From assembly GCA_030611815.1 (NCBI GenBank), contig JAUWPC010000230.1, positions 1 to 5,559 of the forward strand: 5,559 nt of DNA. The letters run 5' to 3'. The notes beneath the pieces were generated by a model. That model worked only from the letters and a program-made list of their open reading frames with translations. It was not told the origin of the DNA and ran no database searches. The position numbers were made by a program, and so were the translations under genes. The stretch is from Desulfobacteraceae bacterium (GTDB taxonomy: Bacteria; Desulfobacterota; DSM-4660; Desulfatiglandales; Desulfatiglandaceae). Shown in pieces: positions 1 to 5,552 of this stretch. Position 1 is the first letter of the stretch. Every line of letters begins with the position of its first letter.

Positions 1-77
1 GTTTCTTGGGATTTCGCAACATCGTTTAATACCTTTAACGCATGTGCCTTGAATTCACTTATGGCCATTGTCTTCAT
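1..77 (-). CDS. Type II toxin-antitoxin antitoxin, Phd/YefM family (partial, N-terminus only)
   Basis: Only the first 25 codons are inside the window; the gene runs off the left edge. The protein begins MKTMAISEFKAHALKVL and continues NDVAKSQE. This matches the N-terminal DNA-binding part of Phd/YefM antitoxins, which typically start with an M-x-x-hydrophobic-S-E-F-K/R pattern followed by a helix with conserved A/L positions and a V-A-x-S/T-x-E turn. In this family the N-terminus binds the operon's own promoter and the C-terminus neutralises a partner toxin (RelE/ParE, Doc or PIN type). The start at 75-77 is well supported: an AGGAGG Shine-Dalgarno (85-90) lies 7 nt upstream. A second in-frame ATG three codons later (66-68) is less well placed. 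The toxin gene would be expected just past the left edge, but its family cannot be known from here. Family assignment is fairly confident despite the short length. Confidence 0.8.
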   Translation of the reverse strand, partial: MKTMAISEFKAHALKVLNDVAKSQE

Positions 78-98
78 GTGACCACCTCCTTTTTTCAT

Positions 99-127
99 AA
101 TATAGTCAATTAAAGTGGTCAAGTCAA
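99..127 (-). promoter_or_regulatory. Sigma70-type promoter of the Phd/YefM antitoxin gene
   Basis: Reading the minus strand, a -35 box TTGACT (122-127) is followed by exactly 17 nt and a -10 box TATATT (99-104). Both are one mismatch or close to consensus. Transcription would start near position 92, giving a very short leader just before the AGGAGG ribosome-binding site at 85-90. The spacing to an independently recognised gene start makes this one of the better-supported promoters that can be called by eye. Confidence 0.72.
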
Positions 128-139
128 GAAAAATGTCAA
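105..139. promoter_or_regulatory. Cluster of four GTCAA direct repeats over the antitoxin promoter (candidate operator)
   Basis: GTCAA occurs at 105-109, 118-122, 123-127 and 135-139 on the plus strand (TTGAC on the minus strand). Copies cover the -35 box, the spacer and the area just upstream. Phd/YefM antitoxins are known to repress their own operons by binding repeats at the promoter, so these copies are a candidate operator. However, one copy is itself the -35 box and TTGAC is a promoter-like word, so part of the pattern could be coincidental. The operator role is inferred. Confidence 0.35.
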
Positions 140-168
140 AAGTTGTATGGAGCAGAATGCGGAGTTGA

Positions 169-366
169 GCGGAGCAAGGAAACTATTTTATCGCCGGCGA
201 TACGGTGGGTTTTTTTGAATGTTGGGAGACGATCCCCCACGTCCATTCAGGCATATTCAATAATTTAGAGCAGTATTATGAATCAATGGAGAAAATCGAA
301 ATAATTGCTGACTTCGTGTTACCCGGACATGATAATAAGACATTTGATAGTAGCATTTATCCTTGA
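169..366 (+). pseudogene. Remnant of an MBL-fold metallo-hydrolase (C-terminal part only)
   Basis: One open frame ends at TGA 364-366 and reads AEQGNYFIAGDTVGFFE, then about 35 residues, then IADFVLPGHDNKTF and a final IYP. This resembles the C-terminal third of metallo-beta-lactamase-fold hydrolases of the N-acyl-homoserine-lactonase-like group. The AGD aspartate (codon 199-201) would be the bridging metal ligand and the PGHD histidine (codon 328-330) a late metal ligand. The HxHxDH metal-binding motif of the N-terminal half is absent. An in-frame TGA at 166-168 lies immediately upstream, no plausible start or RBS precedes the homologous part, and the antitoxin promoter begins only about 40 bp to the left. 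I therefore read it as a truncated, non-functional gene. The 5' part was probably lost by deletion or by insertion of the toxin-antitoxin module. Family recognition is from motif memory, not a search. Confidence 0.7.
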
Positions 367-427
367 TTAAGCCGCAAAAAGGAGCAAAAGTCACAAAATA
401 AAATTGACATGCAGTAAAGTCAAAGTA

Positions 428-457
428 CCACCCCCAGAGGAGGTGGCTTGTTTTTTT
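428..457 (+). terminator. Probable rho-independent terminator
   Basis: CCACC (428-432) pairs with GGTGG (442-446). After one mismatch, a further CC/GG pair inside the stem closes a small loop. The stem is followed by CTTG and a run of seven T (451-457). It lies 62 bp beyond the stop of the MBL-fold remnant, so it may be the original terminator of that gene. The stem is short, which limits confidence. Confidence 0.55.
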
Positions 458-473
458 GGAAGGTACGCTGATT

Positions 474-513
474 TAAGTGCCTAAAGTGCCTAAAGTTTAA
501 AGTGCCTAAAGTT
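474..513. repeat. Tandem repeat: two perfect 16-bp units plus a partial copy
   Basis: The unit TAAAGTGCCTAAAGTT occurs at 482-497 and again, with no gap or mismatch, at 498-513. A partial copy, TAAGTGCC, precedes it at 474-481. The unit itself is built from the smaller words TAAAGTGCC and TAAAGTT, so the array looks like slippage-expanded short repeats. No function is evident. Confidence 0.9.
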
Positions 514-592
514 AAGGAACTTCGTGACATTTTGTATGGGATGGTTTTCGCGTGGTTCAGGCCGATTAATAAACGCCTCTGAAATTGTAAGC

Positions 593-816
593 GTTCACAG
601 GTTCAGGGTTCAACGTTCAGGGTTAGGGACAAGGACAAAATTGAAGGCCAAAAGTCCTTGCAAGAAATGCTGGTTTTGCCACATAATTGCCAATGCGTTG
701 CCAACTTTCAAATTGGGAATGACGAAGCCGGGCGCTTTTCACATAAATACGCCTCCAAAATGGAGTCCTGGGACAAGAACCTAACCTTGAACCTCTGAAC
801 CTTTGAACCCGTGAAC
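593..816. repeat. Inverted-repeat element with GTTCA/TGAAC arms around a 152-bp core (MITE-like candidate)
   Basis: The left arm (593-627) has GTTCA at 593, 601, 608 and 615 and ends in GGTTAGG. The right arm (780-816) begins CCTAACC and has TGAAC at 788, 796, 804 and 812, an exact 8-bp period. Each arm is close to the reverse complement of the other, from GTTCAC on the outside to GGTTAGG on the inside, with a 2-bp length difference. The core (628-779) contains a 7-bp stem CAAGGAC/GTCCTTG (630-636 with 654-660), a tight hairpin CTCCA-AAA-TGGAG (753-765), and TTGCCA at 676, 687 and 698. GGGACAAG is repeated directly at the two core edges (626-633 and 770-777). No transposase is present. A non-autonomous mobile element, a structured RNA and a simple dispersed repeat are all possible. 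Confidence 0.6.
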
Positions 817-874
817 GGCGACTTGAGATTTTACAACTTGTTGGGTGAACAACAAACACTGTGGAATGATCCTC

Positions 875-1690
875 ATGCCATTTATTTCCGTTCGCGACAT
901 CCAAATGTACTACGAAATCCACGGCACAGGCCCGCCTCTGCTAAGCATCAGCGGCACAGGGGGTGACCTGCGTCGTTCACCCAATATTTTCGAGATGCCA
1001 ATTGCGCGGCACTTTAAAATACTTGCTTATGATCAGCGCGGTCTCGGTCAAACTTCCCGTCCGGATATCCCTTACTCAATGGCCGATTATGCTGATGATG
1101 CCGATGGCCTGGCGAGGGCAATAGGCTGGGATAGTTGTCTCGTTATGGGAATCTCCTTTGGGGGCGCGGTGGCTCAAGAGTTCGCATTGCGTCATCCGAA
1201 CCGGGTGGAGCGTCTTGTCCTGGCCTGTACAAGCAGCGGCGGGGCCGGCGGCTCATCTTATCCCCTGCAGCGATTGGTTCACCTGTCCCTTGAAGAAAGG
1301 GCACGTCGGGTGGTCATTCTCAGTGACACCCGACGAAATGCGGAATGGCGGGAAGAAAATCCTGAACAATTACATGCGCTGGTGGAGGAAACATTGAAAG
1401 GACTTCGGGTGGGGTCAGACGAACAAGGTCGCCAGGCCGGACTGTATAGACAGCTTGAAGCACGTTCTCATCACGATACATACGATCGACTGGTCAACCT
1501 GCATATGCCTGTGTACATCTGTGGCGGCCGTTATGACAGTATTGCTCCGCCGGCTAATCTTGAAGCCATGAAGAAGCAGATTCCGGGTGCGCACATGGAG
1601 TTATTCAATGGCGGTCACCTCTTTTTTATCCAGGACCCGCGCGCATTCGAGCGCATCGCTGCGTTTCTGCGAGACAAACTCGACGATTAA
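875..1690 (+). CDS. Alpha/beta-fold hydrolase
   Basis: The 271-residue protein is an alpha/beta-hydrolase-fold enzyme, probably cytoplasmic since no signal peptide is seen. It opens with the usual strand pattern MPFISVRDIQMYYEIHGTGP, then the oxyanion-hole region SISGTGGD and the AYDQRGLGQTSRP strand-loop. The nucleophile elbow is G-I-S-F-G-G with Ser94. The acid is likely Asp221 in CGGRYDSIAP and the base His248 in NGGHLFFIQDP, so the triad is complete. Overall it resembles 3-oxoadipate enol-lactonase-like or non-haem-peroxidase-like members, but the substrate cannot be named. I chose ATG 875, where family homology begins, with a weak GTGGA (861-865) 9 nt upstream. GTG 845 and ATG 866 are in frame but would add a tail unlike the family. 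The gene stands alone and converges on the transporter operon. A catabolic link to the transported compound is only a guess. Confidence 0.88.
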   Translation: MPFISVRDIQMYYEIHGTGPPLLSISGTGGDLRRSPNIFEMPIARHFKILAYDQRGLGQTSRPDIPYSMADYADDADGLARAIGWDSCLVMGISFGGAVAQEFALRHPNRVERLVLACTSSGGAGGSSYPLQRLVHLSLEERARRVVILSDTRRNAEWREENPEQLHALVEETLKGLRVGSDEQGRQAGLYRQLEARSHHDTYDRLVNLHMPVYICGGRYDSIAPPANLEAMKKQIPGAHMELFNGGHLFFIQDPRAFERIAAFLRDKLDD

Positions 1691-1698
1691 TTGGGGGA

Positions 1699-1737
1699 AA
1701 AGGCCGTGGAGACACCTTTGTGCCCTCCACGGCCTTT
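1699..1737. terminator. Likely bidirectional rho-independent terminator between convergent genes
   Basis: AAAGGCCGTGGAG (1699-1711) and CTCCACGGCCTTT (1725-1737) form a perfect 13-bp stem around a 13-nt loop. It starts 8 bp after the stop of the alpha/beta hydrolase and lies 27 bp after the stop of the minus-strand binding-protein gene. The A-rich left flank and T-rich right end let the structure work in both directions, although the T-tracts are short because the Ts belong to the stem. Confidence 0.78.
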
Positions 1738-1764
1738 ATCACTGTTGTGATTTACTAACCCCTG

Positions 1765-3009
1765 CTATTTGCAGCGGGGATTTCCTGTATCAGCAGGGGC
1801 TGTTGTGATATCCACTGCAGGGATGATTGTTGCCGGACCCACATAGGGGAAATCAAAGAACTTGCTCTTGGCCACGACTTCTCCTGCTACGCCAGGCGTA
1901 ATCATCTGATGGTCGCAGGCACGCATGGTCACCTTGCCCCAGGCCGTTTCATAAGTCATACCTTCCCATGCCTTGATAACGGCATCTACATCGGTAGTCC
2001 CGGCCTTCTTTATGGCCTCAGCTAAGAAACGAACAGCCCAGTAAGCCCTCCCCATGCTAAGCGTCGGATACCTGTAAGCCAGGGGGGCATCCTTAAATTT
2101 TTCAGACCACTTCGCGAGGAACTCTTTGTTCTTCGGAGTATCGATGGTGATCATATAGGCGTCTGCCCCCACGAAGCCCATGGCCTCTTTTCCGAGATCC
2201 CGCAAAATGAGGGGATCGTTTAAGAAGTAGTTGCCTAATTTGGCCTTCCAACCCATGGAGGCCCCGTGCTTAATCAAAAGCCTGAGGTCAGTTCCCCAGT
2301 TGCCAGACAACACCACTTCAGCACCTGATGCCATGATGGCGCTGATATAGGGAGCGAAGTCTTTGGTGGCGATAGGATGGAAGATTTCACCCACTATCCT
2401 TGCGCCTTTCGGCTTTATCTCGTTGAATTTTTTCCTGAAACCCTCGGCCGCCTCACGTCCGAATGAGTAGTCCTGACAGATGATGTAGTATTTTTTGAAC
2501 TGTGGAAACTTCTTAACGATATATTCTACAACTGCCGCAGAATGCTGGTCCGTATTCAGACAGGCCCTGAAGGTATAGGGAATAAACGCTGATCCGGTGA
2601 TCTTCGAAGCCTCGGTCCCATAGGTCAGGTTGATCACCTTGTATTTTTTGGCTACGGTGTTCATGGCGAGGGTGATGTGGCTTCCCGTACCAGTCATGAG
2701 GAATTTAGCGCCATCCTCAAGAACCAATTTCTTGGCCTTCCTTGCGGCAATGGCAGGTTTAAGGGCATCATCTTCCACCGCTGCCACGACCTTCTTGCCC
2801 AAAAGTCCCCCTTCCTTATTGATTTGCTCCACTGCAAACCTTACGGCATTGACGTAGCGATCACCTACGTCTTTAAACGGCCCTGAGAGGGGTTCTAAGA
2901 CTCCGAAAACGATTTCGTCACCCGCCGTTGCCGCGGGGACCAGAAAAGCAACTGCCACAAATACAAAGATAGCCATTGAAAAAATCCGTGCTAAACATTT
3001 CCTTTTCAT
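1765..3009 (-). CDS. HAAT-family ABC transporter substrate-binding protein (LivK-like)
   Basis: This 414-residue periplasmic binding protein is of the type I fold (Peripla_BP_6, leucine/isoleucine/valine-binding-like). It captures the substrate and delivers it to the LivHMGF-type importer encoded upstream. An N-terminal signal peptide is clear: MKRKCLAR, then a hydrophobic core to about residue 28, with a probable cleavage after ATA (29) before GDEIVFGVLEPLSGPF. Cys5 lies before the hydrophobic core, so it is not a lipobox. Family features are N-x-x-GGLLGKKV (64-74), the first-lobe binding loop TGTGSH (106-111), the DYSFGRE segment (180-186), the SGNWGTD hinge-side strand (235-241), and a C-terminal NPRCK tail seen in many environmental homologues. 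AAGGAGGT at 3017-3024, 7 nt before ATG 3009, fixes the start. The gene follows livF by 103 bp. Specificity is not determinable; such proteins bind branched-chain amino acids, amides, urea or aromatic acids. Confidence 0.92.
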   Translation of the reverse strand: MKRKCLARIFSMAIFVFVAVAFLVPAATAGDEIVFGVLEPLSGPFKDVGDRYVNAVRFAVEQINKEGGLLGKKVVAAVEDDALKPAIAARKAKKLVLEDGAKFLMTGTGSHITLAMNTVAKKYKVINLTYGTEASKITGSAFIPYTFRACLNTDQHSAAVVEYIVKKFPQFKKYYIICQDYSFGREAAEGFRKKFNEIKPKGARIVGEIFHPIATKDFAPYISAIMASGAEVVLSGNWGTDLRLLIKHGASMGWKAKLGNYFLNDPLILRDLGKEAMGFVGADAYMITIDTPKNKEFLAKWSEKFKDAPLAYRYPTLSMGRAYWAVRFLAEAIKKAGTTDVDAVIKAWEGMTYETAWGKVTMRACDHQMITPGVAGEVVAKSKFFDFPYVGPATIIPAVDITTAPADTGNPRCK

Positions 3010-3112
3010 AACCCTTACCTCCTTGTTTTCTAATACATGATTGTTCGGTCTAAGAAAGACACTTCGACTTTCAGTGTAAACCTGTAATTATCACCCCCTT
3101 TGACCCCAAAAT
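3010..3112 (-). promoter_or_regulatory. livF to binding-protein spacer, with strong RBS and weak hairpin
   Basis: This is the only real gap in the operon. Reading the minus strand it holds a 5-bp hairpin, ACACT/AGTGT (3059-3063 with 3073-3077, loop 9 nt), and then the strong Shine-Dalgarno AAGGAGGT (3017-3024). No near-consensus promoter was found: the best candidate, a TATTAG -10-like word before the RBS, has no acceptable -35. There is no terminator with a T-run. Read-through from livF is therefore likely, and the strong RBS would raise binding-protein yield relative to the membrane subunits. Any RNA-processing role of the hairpin is speculative. Confidence 0.35.
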
Positions 3113-3826
3113 TTAGACTTCGAGGTACTTTTCGCGTACCTCACGATTATCCGCTAACTCCTGGGATGTCCCGTCAAACACGATCTGACCTTTGCTCATG
3201 ACATAGGCCCTTGTGGTCAAATCCAGTATAACTTCCAAGCTTTGTTCAACCAGGAGGATGGAGATACCGGCTTCATGGATTTCCCTGATAACATCTGACA
3301 CAGTGTCCACCAGCATAGGCGCAAGCCCTTCGGTCGGCTCATCAAGAAGCAAGAGCTCCGGGTTGCCCATGAGGGTGCGTACAATGGTCAGCATCTGCTG
3401 CTCACCCCCGGAGAGGTGGCCACCTTTGCTGGTCTGCCTTGCTTTCAGTTGTGGAAAAAGCGCGTAGGCCCGTTCCATGGTCCAGCCTTCCTTGACCTGA
3501 TTTTGCAATTTTCCCGATTTTTGGCCGAGCAGGAGGTTCTGGTGGACTGTCAGGATGGGGAATATCCTCCTTTCCTCCGGCACATAGCCCACGCCTAACC
3601 GGGTGACCTGGTGCGGTTTCATGCCCACCAACTCTTTTCCCTTGAATAGGATGGAACCCGCCCGTGGGATGACCACCCCGCTAATGCTCTTCAACGTGGT
3701 CGATTTGCCCACACCGTTCCGGCCCAAAAGGCCGACTACTTCCCCTTTGTTCACAGACATGGAGATATCTTGAAGGATATGGCTCTTTTCATAAAAGGTA
3801 TTAATGCCTTTTAGCTCTAATATCAT
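3113..3826 (-). CDS. livF: HAAT-family ABC transporter ATP-binding protein LivF
   Basis: The 237-residue protein is the second ATPase of a branched-chain-amino-acid-type importer. It sits on the inner face of the cytoplasmic membrane and pairs with LivG to power LivH/LivM. It has Walker A GRNGVGKST (35-43), a Q-loop region with VGYVPEERRIFP (79-90), the ABC signature LSGGEQQML (138-146), Walker B LLLLDEP with catalytic Glu163, and the D-loop EGLAP. At the switch position it has VEQ (193-195) in place of the usual His; LivF proteins commonly have this, so it is not a defect. Length is normal for LivF (about 235). The start ATG (3824-3826) overlaps the livG stop as ATGA, and GGGAG (3833-3837) lies 6 nt upstream inside livG, so translation is probably coupled. 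Assignment to LivF rather than LivG rests on length, the VPEERRIFP segment and the LSGGEQQML signature. Confidence 0.95.
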   Translation of the reverse strand: MILELKGINTFYEKSHILQDISMSVNKGEVVGLLGRNGVGKSTTLKSISGVVIPRAGSILFKGKELVGMKPHQVTRLGVGYVPEERRIFPILTVHQNLLLGQKSGKLQNQVKEGWTMERAYALFPQLKARQTSKGGHLSGGEQQMLTIVRTLMGNPELLLLDEPTEGLAPMLVDTVSDVIREIHEAGISILLVEQSLEVILDLTTRAYVMSKGQIVFDGTSQELADNREVREKYLEV

Positions 3827-4569
3827 TTCTTGCTCCCGAGATAAGCTTTCTTGACTTCCTGGTTTTCCTTGATCTCCTCAGCGGTGCCGGTGGCTAAAAT
3901 CTTCCCGTAGTAGAGCACCGATACGCGGTCGGAAATGGAAAAAACCACGTCCATGTCGTGCTCGATGATGATTAGGGTCTTTCCCACGGTTACGCGTTCG
4001 ATCAGTTTGACGGCATCCCGCGTCTCTTCTGTCGTCATACCGGCGGTGGGTTCATCCAAGAGGATCAGCTCCGGTTCCATGGCCAGGGCCAGGCCGATTT
4101 CCAGGGCGCGCTGGTGGCCGTAGGCGAGTTCTCCGGCAGGCGTGTCAGAAGAAGTTTCCAGGCCGATGGTTTCCAATACTCCGCGCGTTTCTGCATTGAC
4201 GTCTTCTATATTCCCCAAGCGGGTAAACATGTTGAATCGCATTCCCTTCTTGGAAACGATGACGTTGCGGATGTTTTCATATACCGTCATGTTGGGGAAG
4301 ATGTTGGTTACCTGGAATGAGCGAGCCAAGCCTACCCGGGACACCTTGTGGGGTGGCCAGTTCGTGATGTCCTGATCCTTAAAGAGGATCTGGCCGTTAG
4401 AAACCCGGTGTTTTCCGGTAATCACATTGAACAGAGTGCTCTTGCCCGCCCCGTTGGGTCCGATTATGGCATGGCGTTCCCCATGCTCAACAGTTAGATT
4501 AATCCCGATGAGGACATGAAGCCCGCTGAAATCCTTGTCCACACTGTTGATCTGCAAAAGCGCTGTCAT
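3823..4569 (-). CDS. livG: HAAT-family ABC transporter ATP-binding protein LivG
   Basis: The 248-residue protein is the first ATPase of the importer. Motifs in order are Walker A GPNGAGKST (37-45), Q-loop glutamine Gln86 in LARSFQVTNIFPNMTV, the signature LAYGHQRALEIG (148-159), Walker B LILLDEP with Asp172 and Glu173, the D-loop TAGMT and the switch His204 in IIEHD. The signature departs from LSGGQ to L-A-Y-G-H-Q, which is typical of LivG. The C-terminus has the LivG-specific tail EEIKENQEVKKAYLG. The roughly 15-residue segment around 105-120 between Q-loop and signature is also usual for LivG. The ATG start overlaps the livM stop by 4 bp (ATGA at 4566-4569), and the stop overlaps livF in the same way, giving a tightly coupled trio. 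All catalytic residues are present, so it should be functional. Confidence 0.96.
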   Translation of the reverse strand: MTALLQINSVDKDFSGLHVLIGINLTVEHGERHAIIGPNGAGKSTLFNVITGKHRVSNGQILFKDQDITNWPPHKVSRVGLARSFQVTNIFPNMTVYENIRNVIVSKKGMRFNMFTRLGNIEDVNAETRGVLETIGLETSSDTPAGELAYGHQRALEIGLALAMEPELILLDEPTAGMTTEETRDAVKLIERVTVGKTLIIIEHDMDVVFSISDRVSVLYYGKILATGTAEEIKENQEVKKAYLGSKK

Positions 4570-5552
4570 GGTTCTTCTCCAACTGGTGTTTTTTTACTCC
4601 AAAATCCTTTGAGTTTGGCGGGGATGAGACCTATCAGTCCTTTGTTAGCGTACAGGATCAGTAGCACAAAAAGCAGGCCGAGAAAGAACTCCCAGTGCTC
4701 AGTGATGTCGCTTACCCATTCCGTGAAGTATATGAATACGCCCGCCCCCAGAACCGGACCCAAAAATGCGCCTGTCCCGCCGATGAAGGTCATGAAAAGG
4801 ATCTCTGTGGACATGGCTAAACCGATGACATCTAAAGAGACAAATTCCGCAAAAATGGCAAAGAGGCTCCCTGCAATTCCGGCGAAAAAACCCGCCGTTG
4901 TATAGAGGGCCAACTTGGACCGGAAGACATTATATCCGATGAATTGGGCCCTTTCCTCATTGTTTTTGACGCAAGTTATTGTGTTTCCATAGGGGGTCCT
5001 CAAGAAAAACCATAAAAGGGCGAGGGAAATGAGGACCACGATAATGGTCACATAATATACATTGGCCGTGAAAAGCATATCCAGTCTGCCGATTAGTGGC
5101 AGGTGTATGTCCGGTTTATCAAATCCTATGCCGTCATCCCCGCCGGTCAGGGTCCTCCACTTAAGGGCGATTGCATATATCAACTGATTAAAGGCAAGCG
5201 TGAGCAGTGCAAAATAGGTCCCGCTCAGCCGAACACAAAAAAACCCCACTATGACAGCCGCTAACGCCCCTCCCAACCCGCCGATCAGGATGGAGAGCAA
5301 AAGGGGCATCCCAGCAACGAATTTACAGGCAAAGACCGTGAGATATGCGCCTGTGCCGAAGTATGCCGCATGCCCAAAGGAAAGAAGACCCCCGTAGCCT
5401 AAGAGCAGGTTATAGCTAACTGCAAAAAGGCCAAAGAAGGCAATTTCAATTGCCATGTTCAACTGCACTTCCGATAGAATAAAAGGAAGGATTATGAGCA
5501 GTATCAGGACGATCAGGCCAAAGATAATATTCCGAAATCGATTTGTGGTCAT
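4566..5552 (-). CDS. livM: HAAT-family ABC transporter permease LivM
   Basis: The 328-residue polytopic inner-membrane protein is one of the two permease subunits of the importer. About eight to nine hydrophobic segments can be traced, for example near 9-28, 35-52, 84-107, 112-131, 163-184, 214-236, 250-275 and 286-303. Family hallmarks are YNLLLGYGGLLSFGHAAYFG (47-66), TGGDDGIG (136-143), the cytoplasmic ATPase-contact stretch RTPYGNTITCVKNNEERA (185-202) leading to QFIGYNVFRSKL, and FIGGTGAFLGPVLGA (256-270). The TGGDDGI and NEERAQ motifs mark it as LivM rather than LivH. ATG 5550-5552 is taken as start because the protein begins with a normal short basic leader before the first membrane segment. 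Only 7 bases precede it in the window, so the RBS cannot be judged. An ATGA at this start suggests overlap with an upstream livH, beyond the right edge. It overlaps livG by 4 bp. Confidence 0.95.
   Translation of the reverse strand: MTTNRFRNIIFGLIVLILLIILPFILSEVQLNMAIEIAFFGLFAVSYNLLLGYGGLLSFGHAAYFGTGAYLTVFACKFVAGMPLLLSILIGGLGGALAAVIVGFFCVRLSGTYFALLTLAFNQLIYAIALKWRTLTGGDDGIGFDKPDIHLPLIGRLDMLFTANVYYVTIIVVLISLALLWFFLRTPYGNTITCVKNNEERAQFIGYNVFRSKLALYTTAGFFAGIAGSLFAIFAEFVSLDVIGLAMSTEILFMTFIGGTGAFLGPVLGAGVFIYFTEWVSDITEHWEFFLGLLFVLLILYANKGLIGLIPAKLKGFWSKKTPVGEEP

Larger units (their letters stand above)
367..874. other. Intergenic, repeat-rich stretch with no supported gene
   Basis: About 500 bases separate the hydrolase remnant from the next real gene. 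They contain the terminator at 428-457, the tandem repeats at 474-513 and the inverted-repeat element at 593-816, all listed separately. Smaller items are an inverted pair TTGAC/GTCAA at 404-423 and a 5-bp hairpin TTGTT/AACAA (838-842 with 848-852) just before the alpha/beta hydrolase gene. Open frames at 524-784 (plus) and 623-922 (minus) run through the repeats, lack an RBS and show no recognisable protein features. No convincing promoter for the downstream hydrolase was found. Confidence 0.7.

Noticed and set aside
134..139. TTGACA (minus strand) as an alternative -35 box for the antitoxin gene
   Set aside because: At 17 nt spacing the -10 would be ACTTTA, far poorer than TATATT paired with TTGACT at 122-127.
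404..432. TTGACA at 404-409 as a -35 box of a plus-strand promoter
   Set aside because: The sequence at the proper distance is ACCACC or similar, with no -10-like box, and it runs straight into the terminator stem.
524..784. Plus-strand open frame of 86 codons
   Set aside because: It runs through the left arm and core of the inverted-repeat element, has no RBS, and its composition shows no protein family or hydrophobic pattern.
593..816. CRISPR array
   Set aside because: The repeated words are only 5-7 bp at 7-8 bp spacing with no spacers of regular length, and no cas genes are present.
845..874. Extended N-terminus of the alpha/beta hydrolase from GTG 845 or ATG 866
   Set aside because: The family similarity starts at the Met encoded at 875. 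The extra residues MNNKHCGMIL are not family-like, and neither upstream start has a usable RBS.
623..922. Minus-strand open frame of 99 codons
   Set aside because: It is antisense to the repeat element and overlaps the start of the well-supported alpha/beta hydrolase. The translation is Arg/Ser-rich and unlike a folded protein.
3241..3243. Loss of the H-loop histidine in LivF (VEQ instead of VEH/IEH)
   Set aside because: Gln or similar at this site is common in LivF proteins, and all other ATPase motifs are intact, so it is not evidence of inactivation.
3213..4905. Several open frames on the plus strand opposite livF, livG and livM
   Set aside because: They are antisense shadows of strongly supported genes, with no RBS and no recognisable domains.
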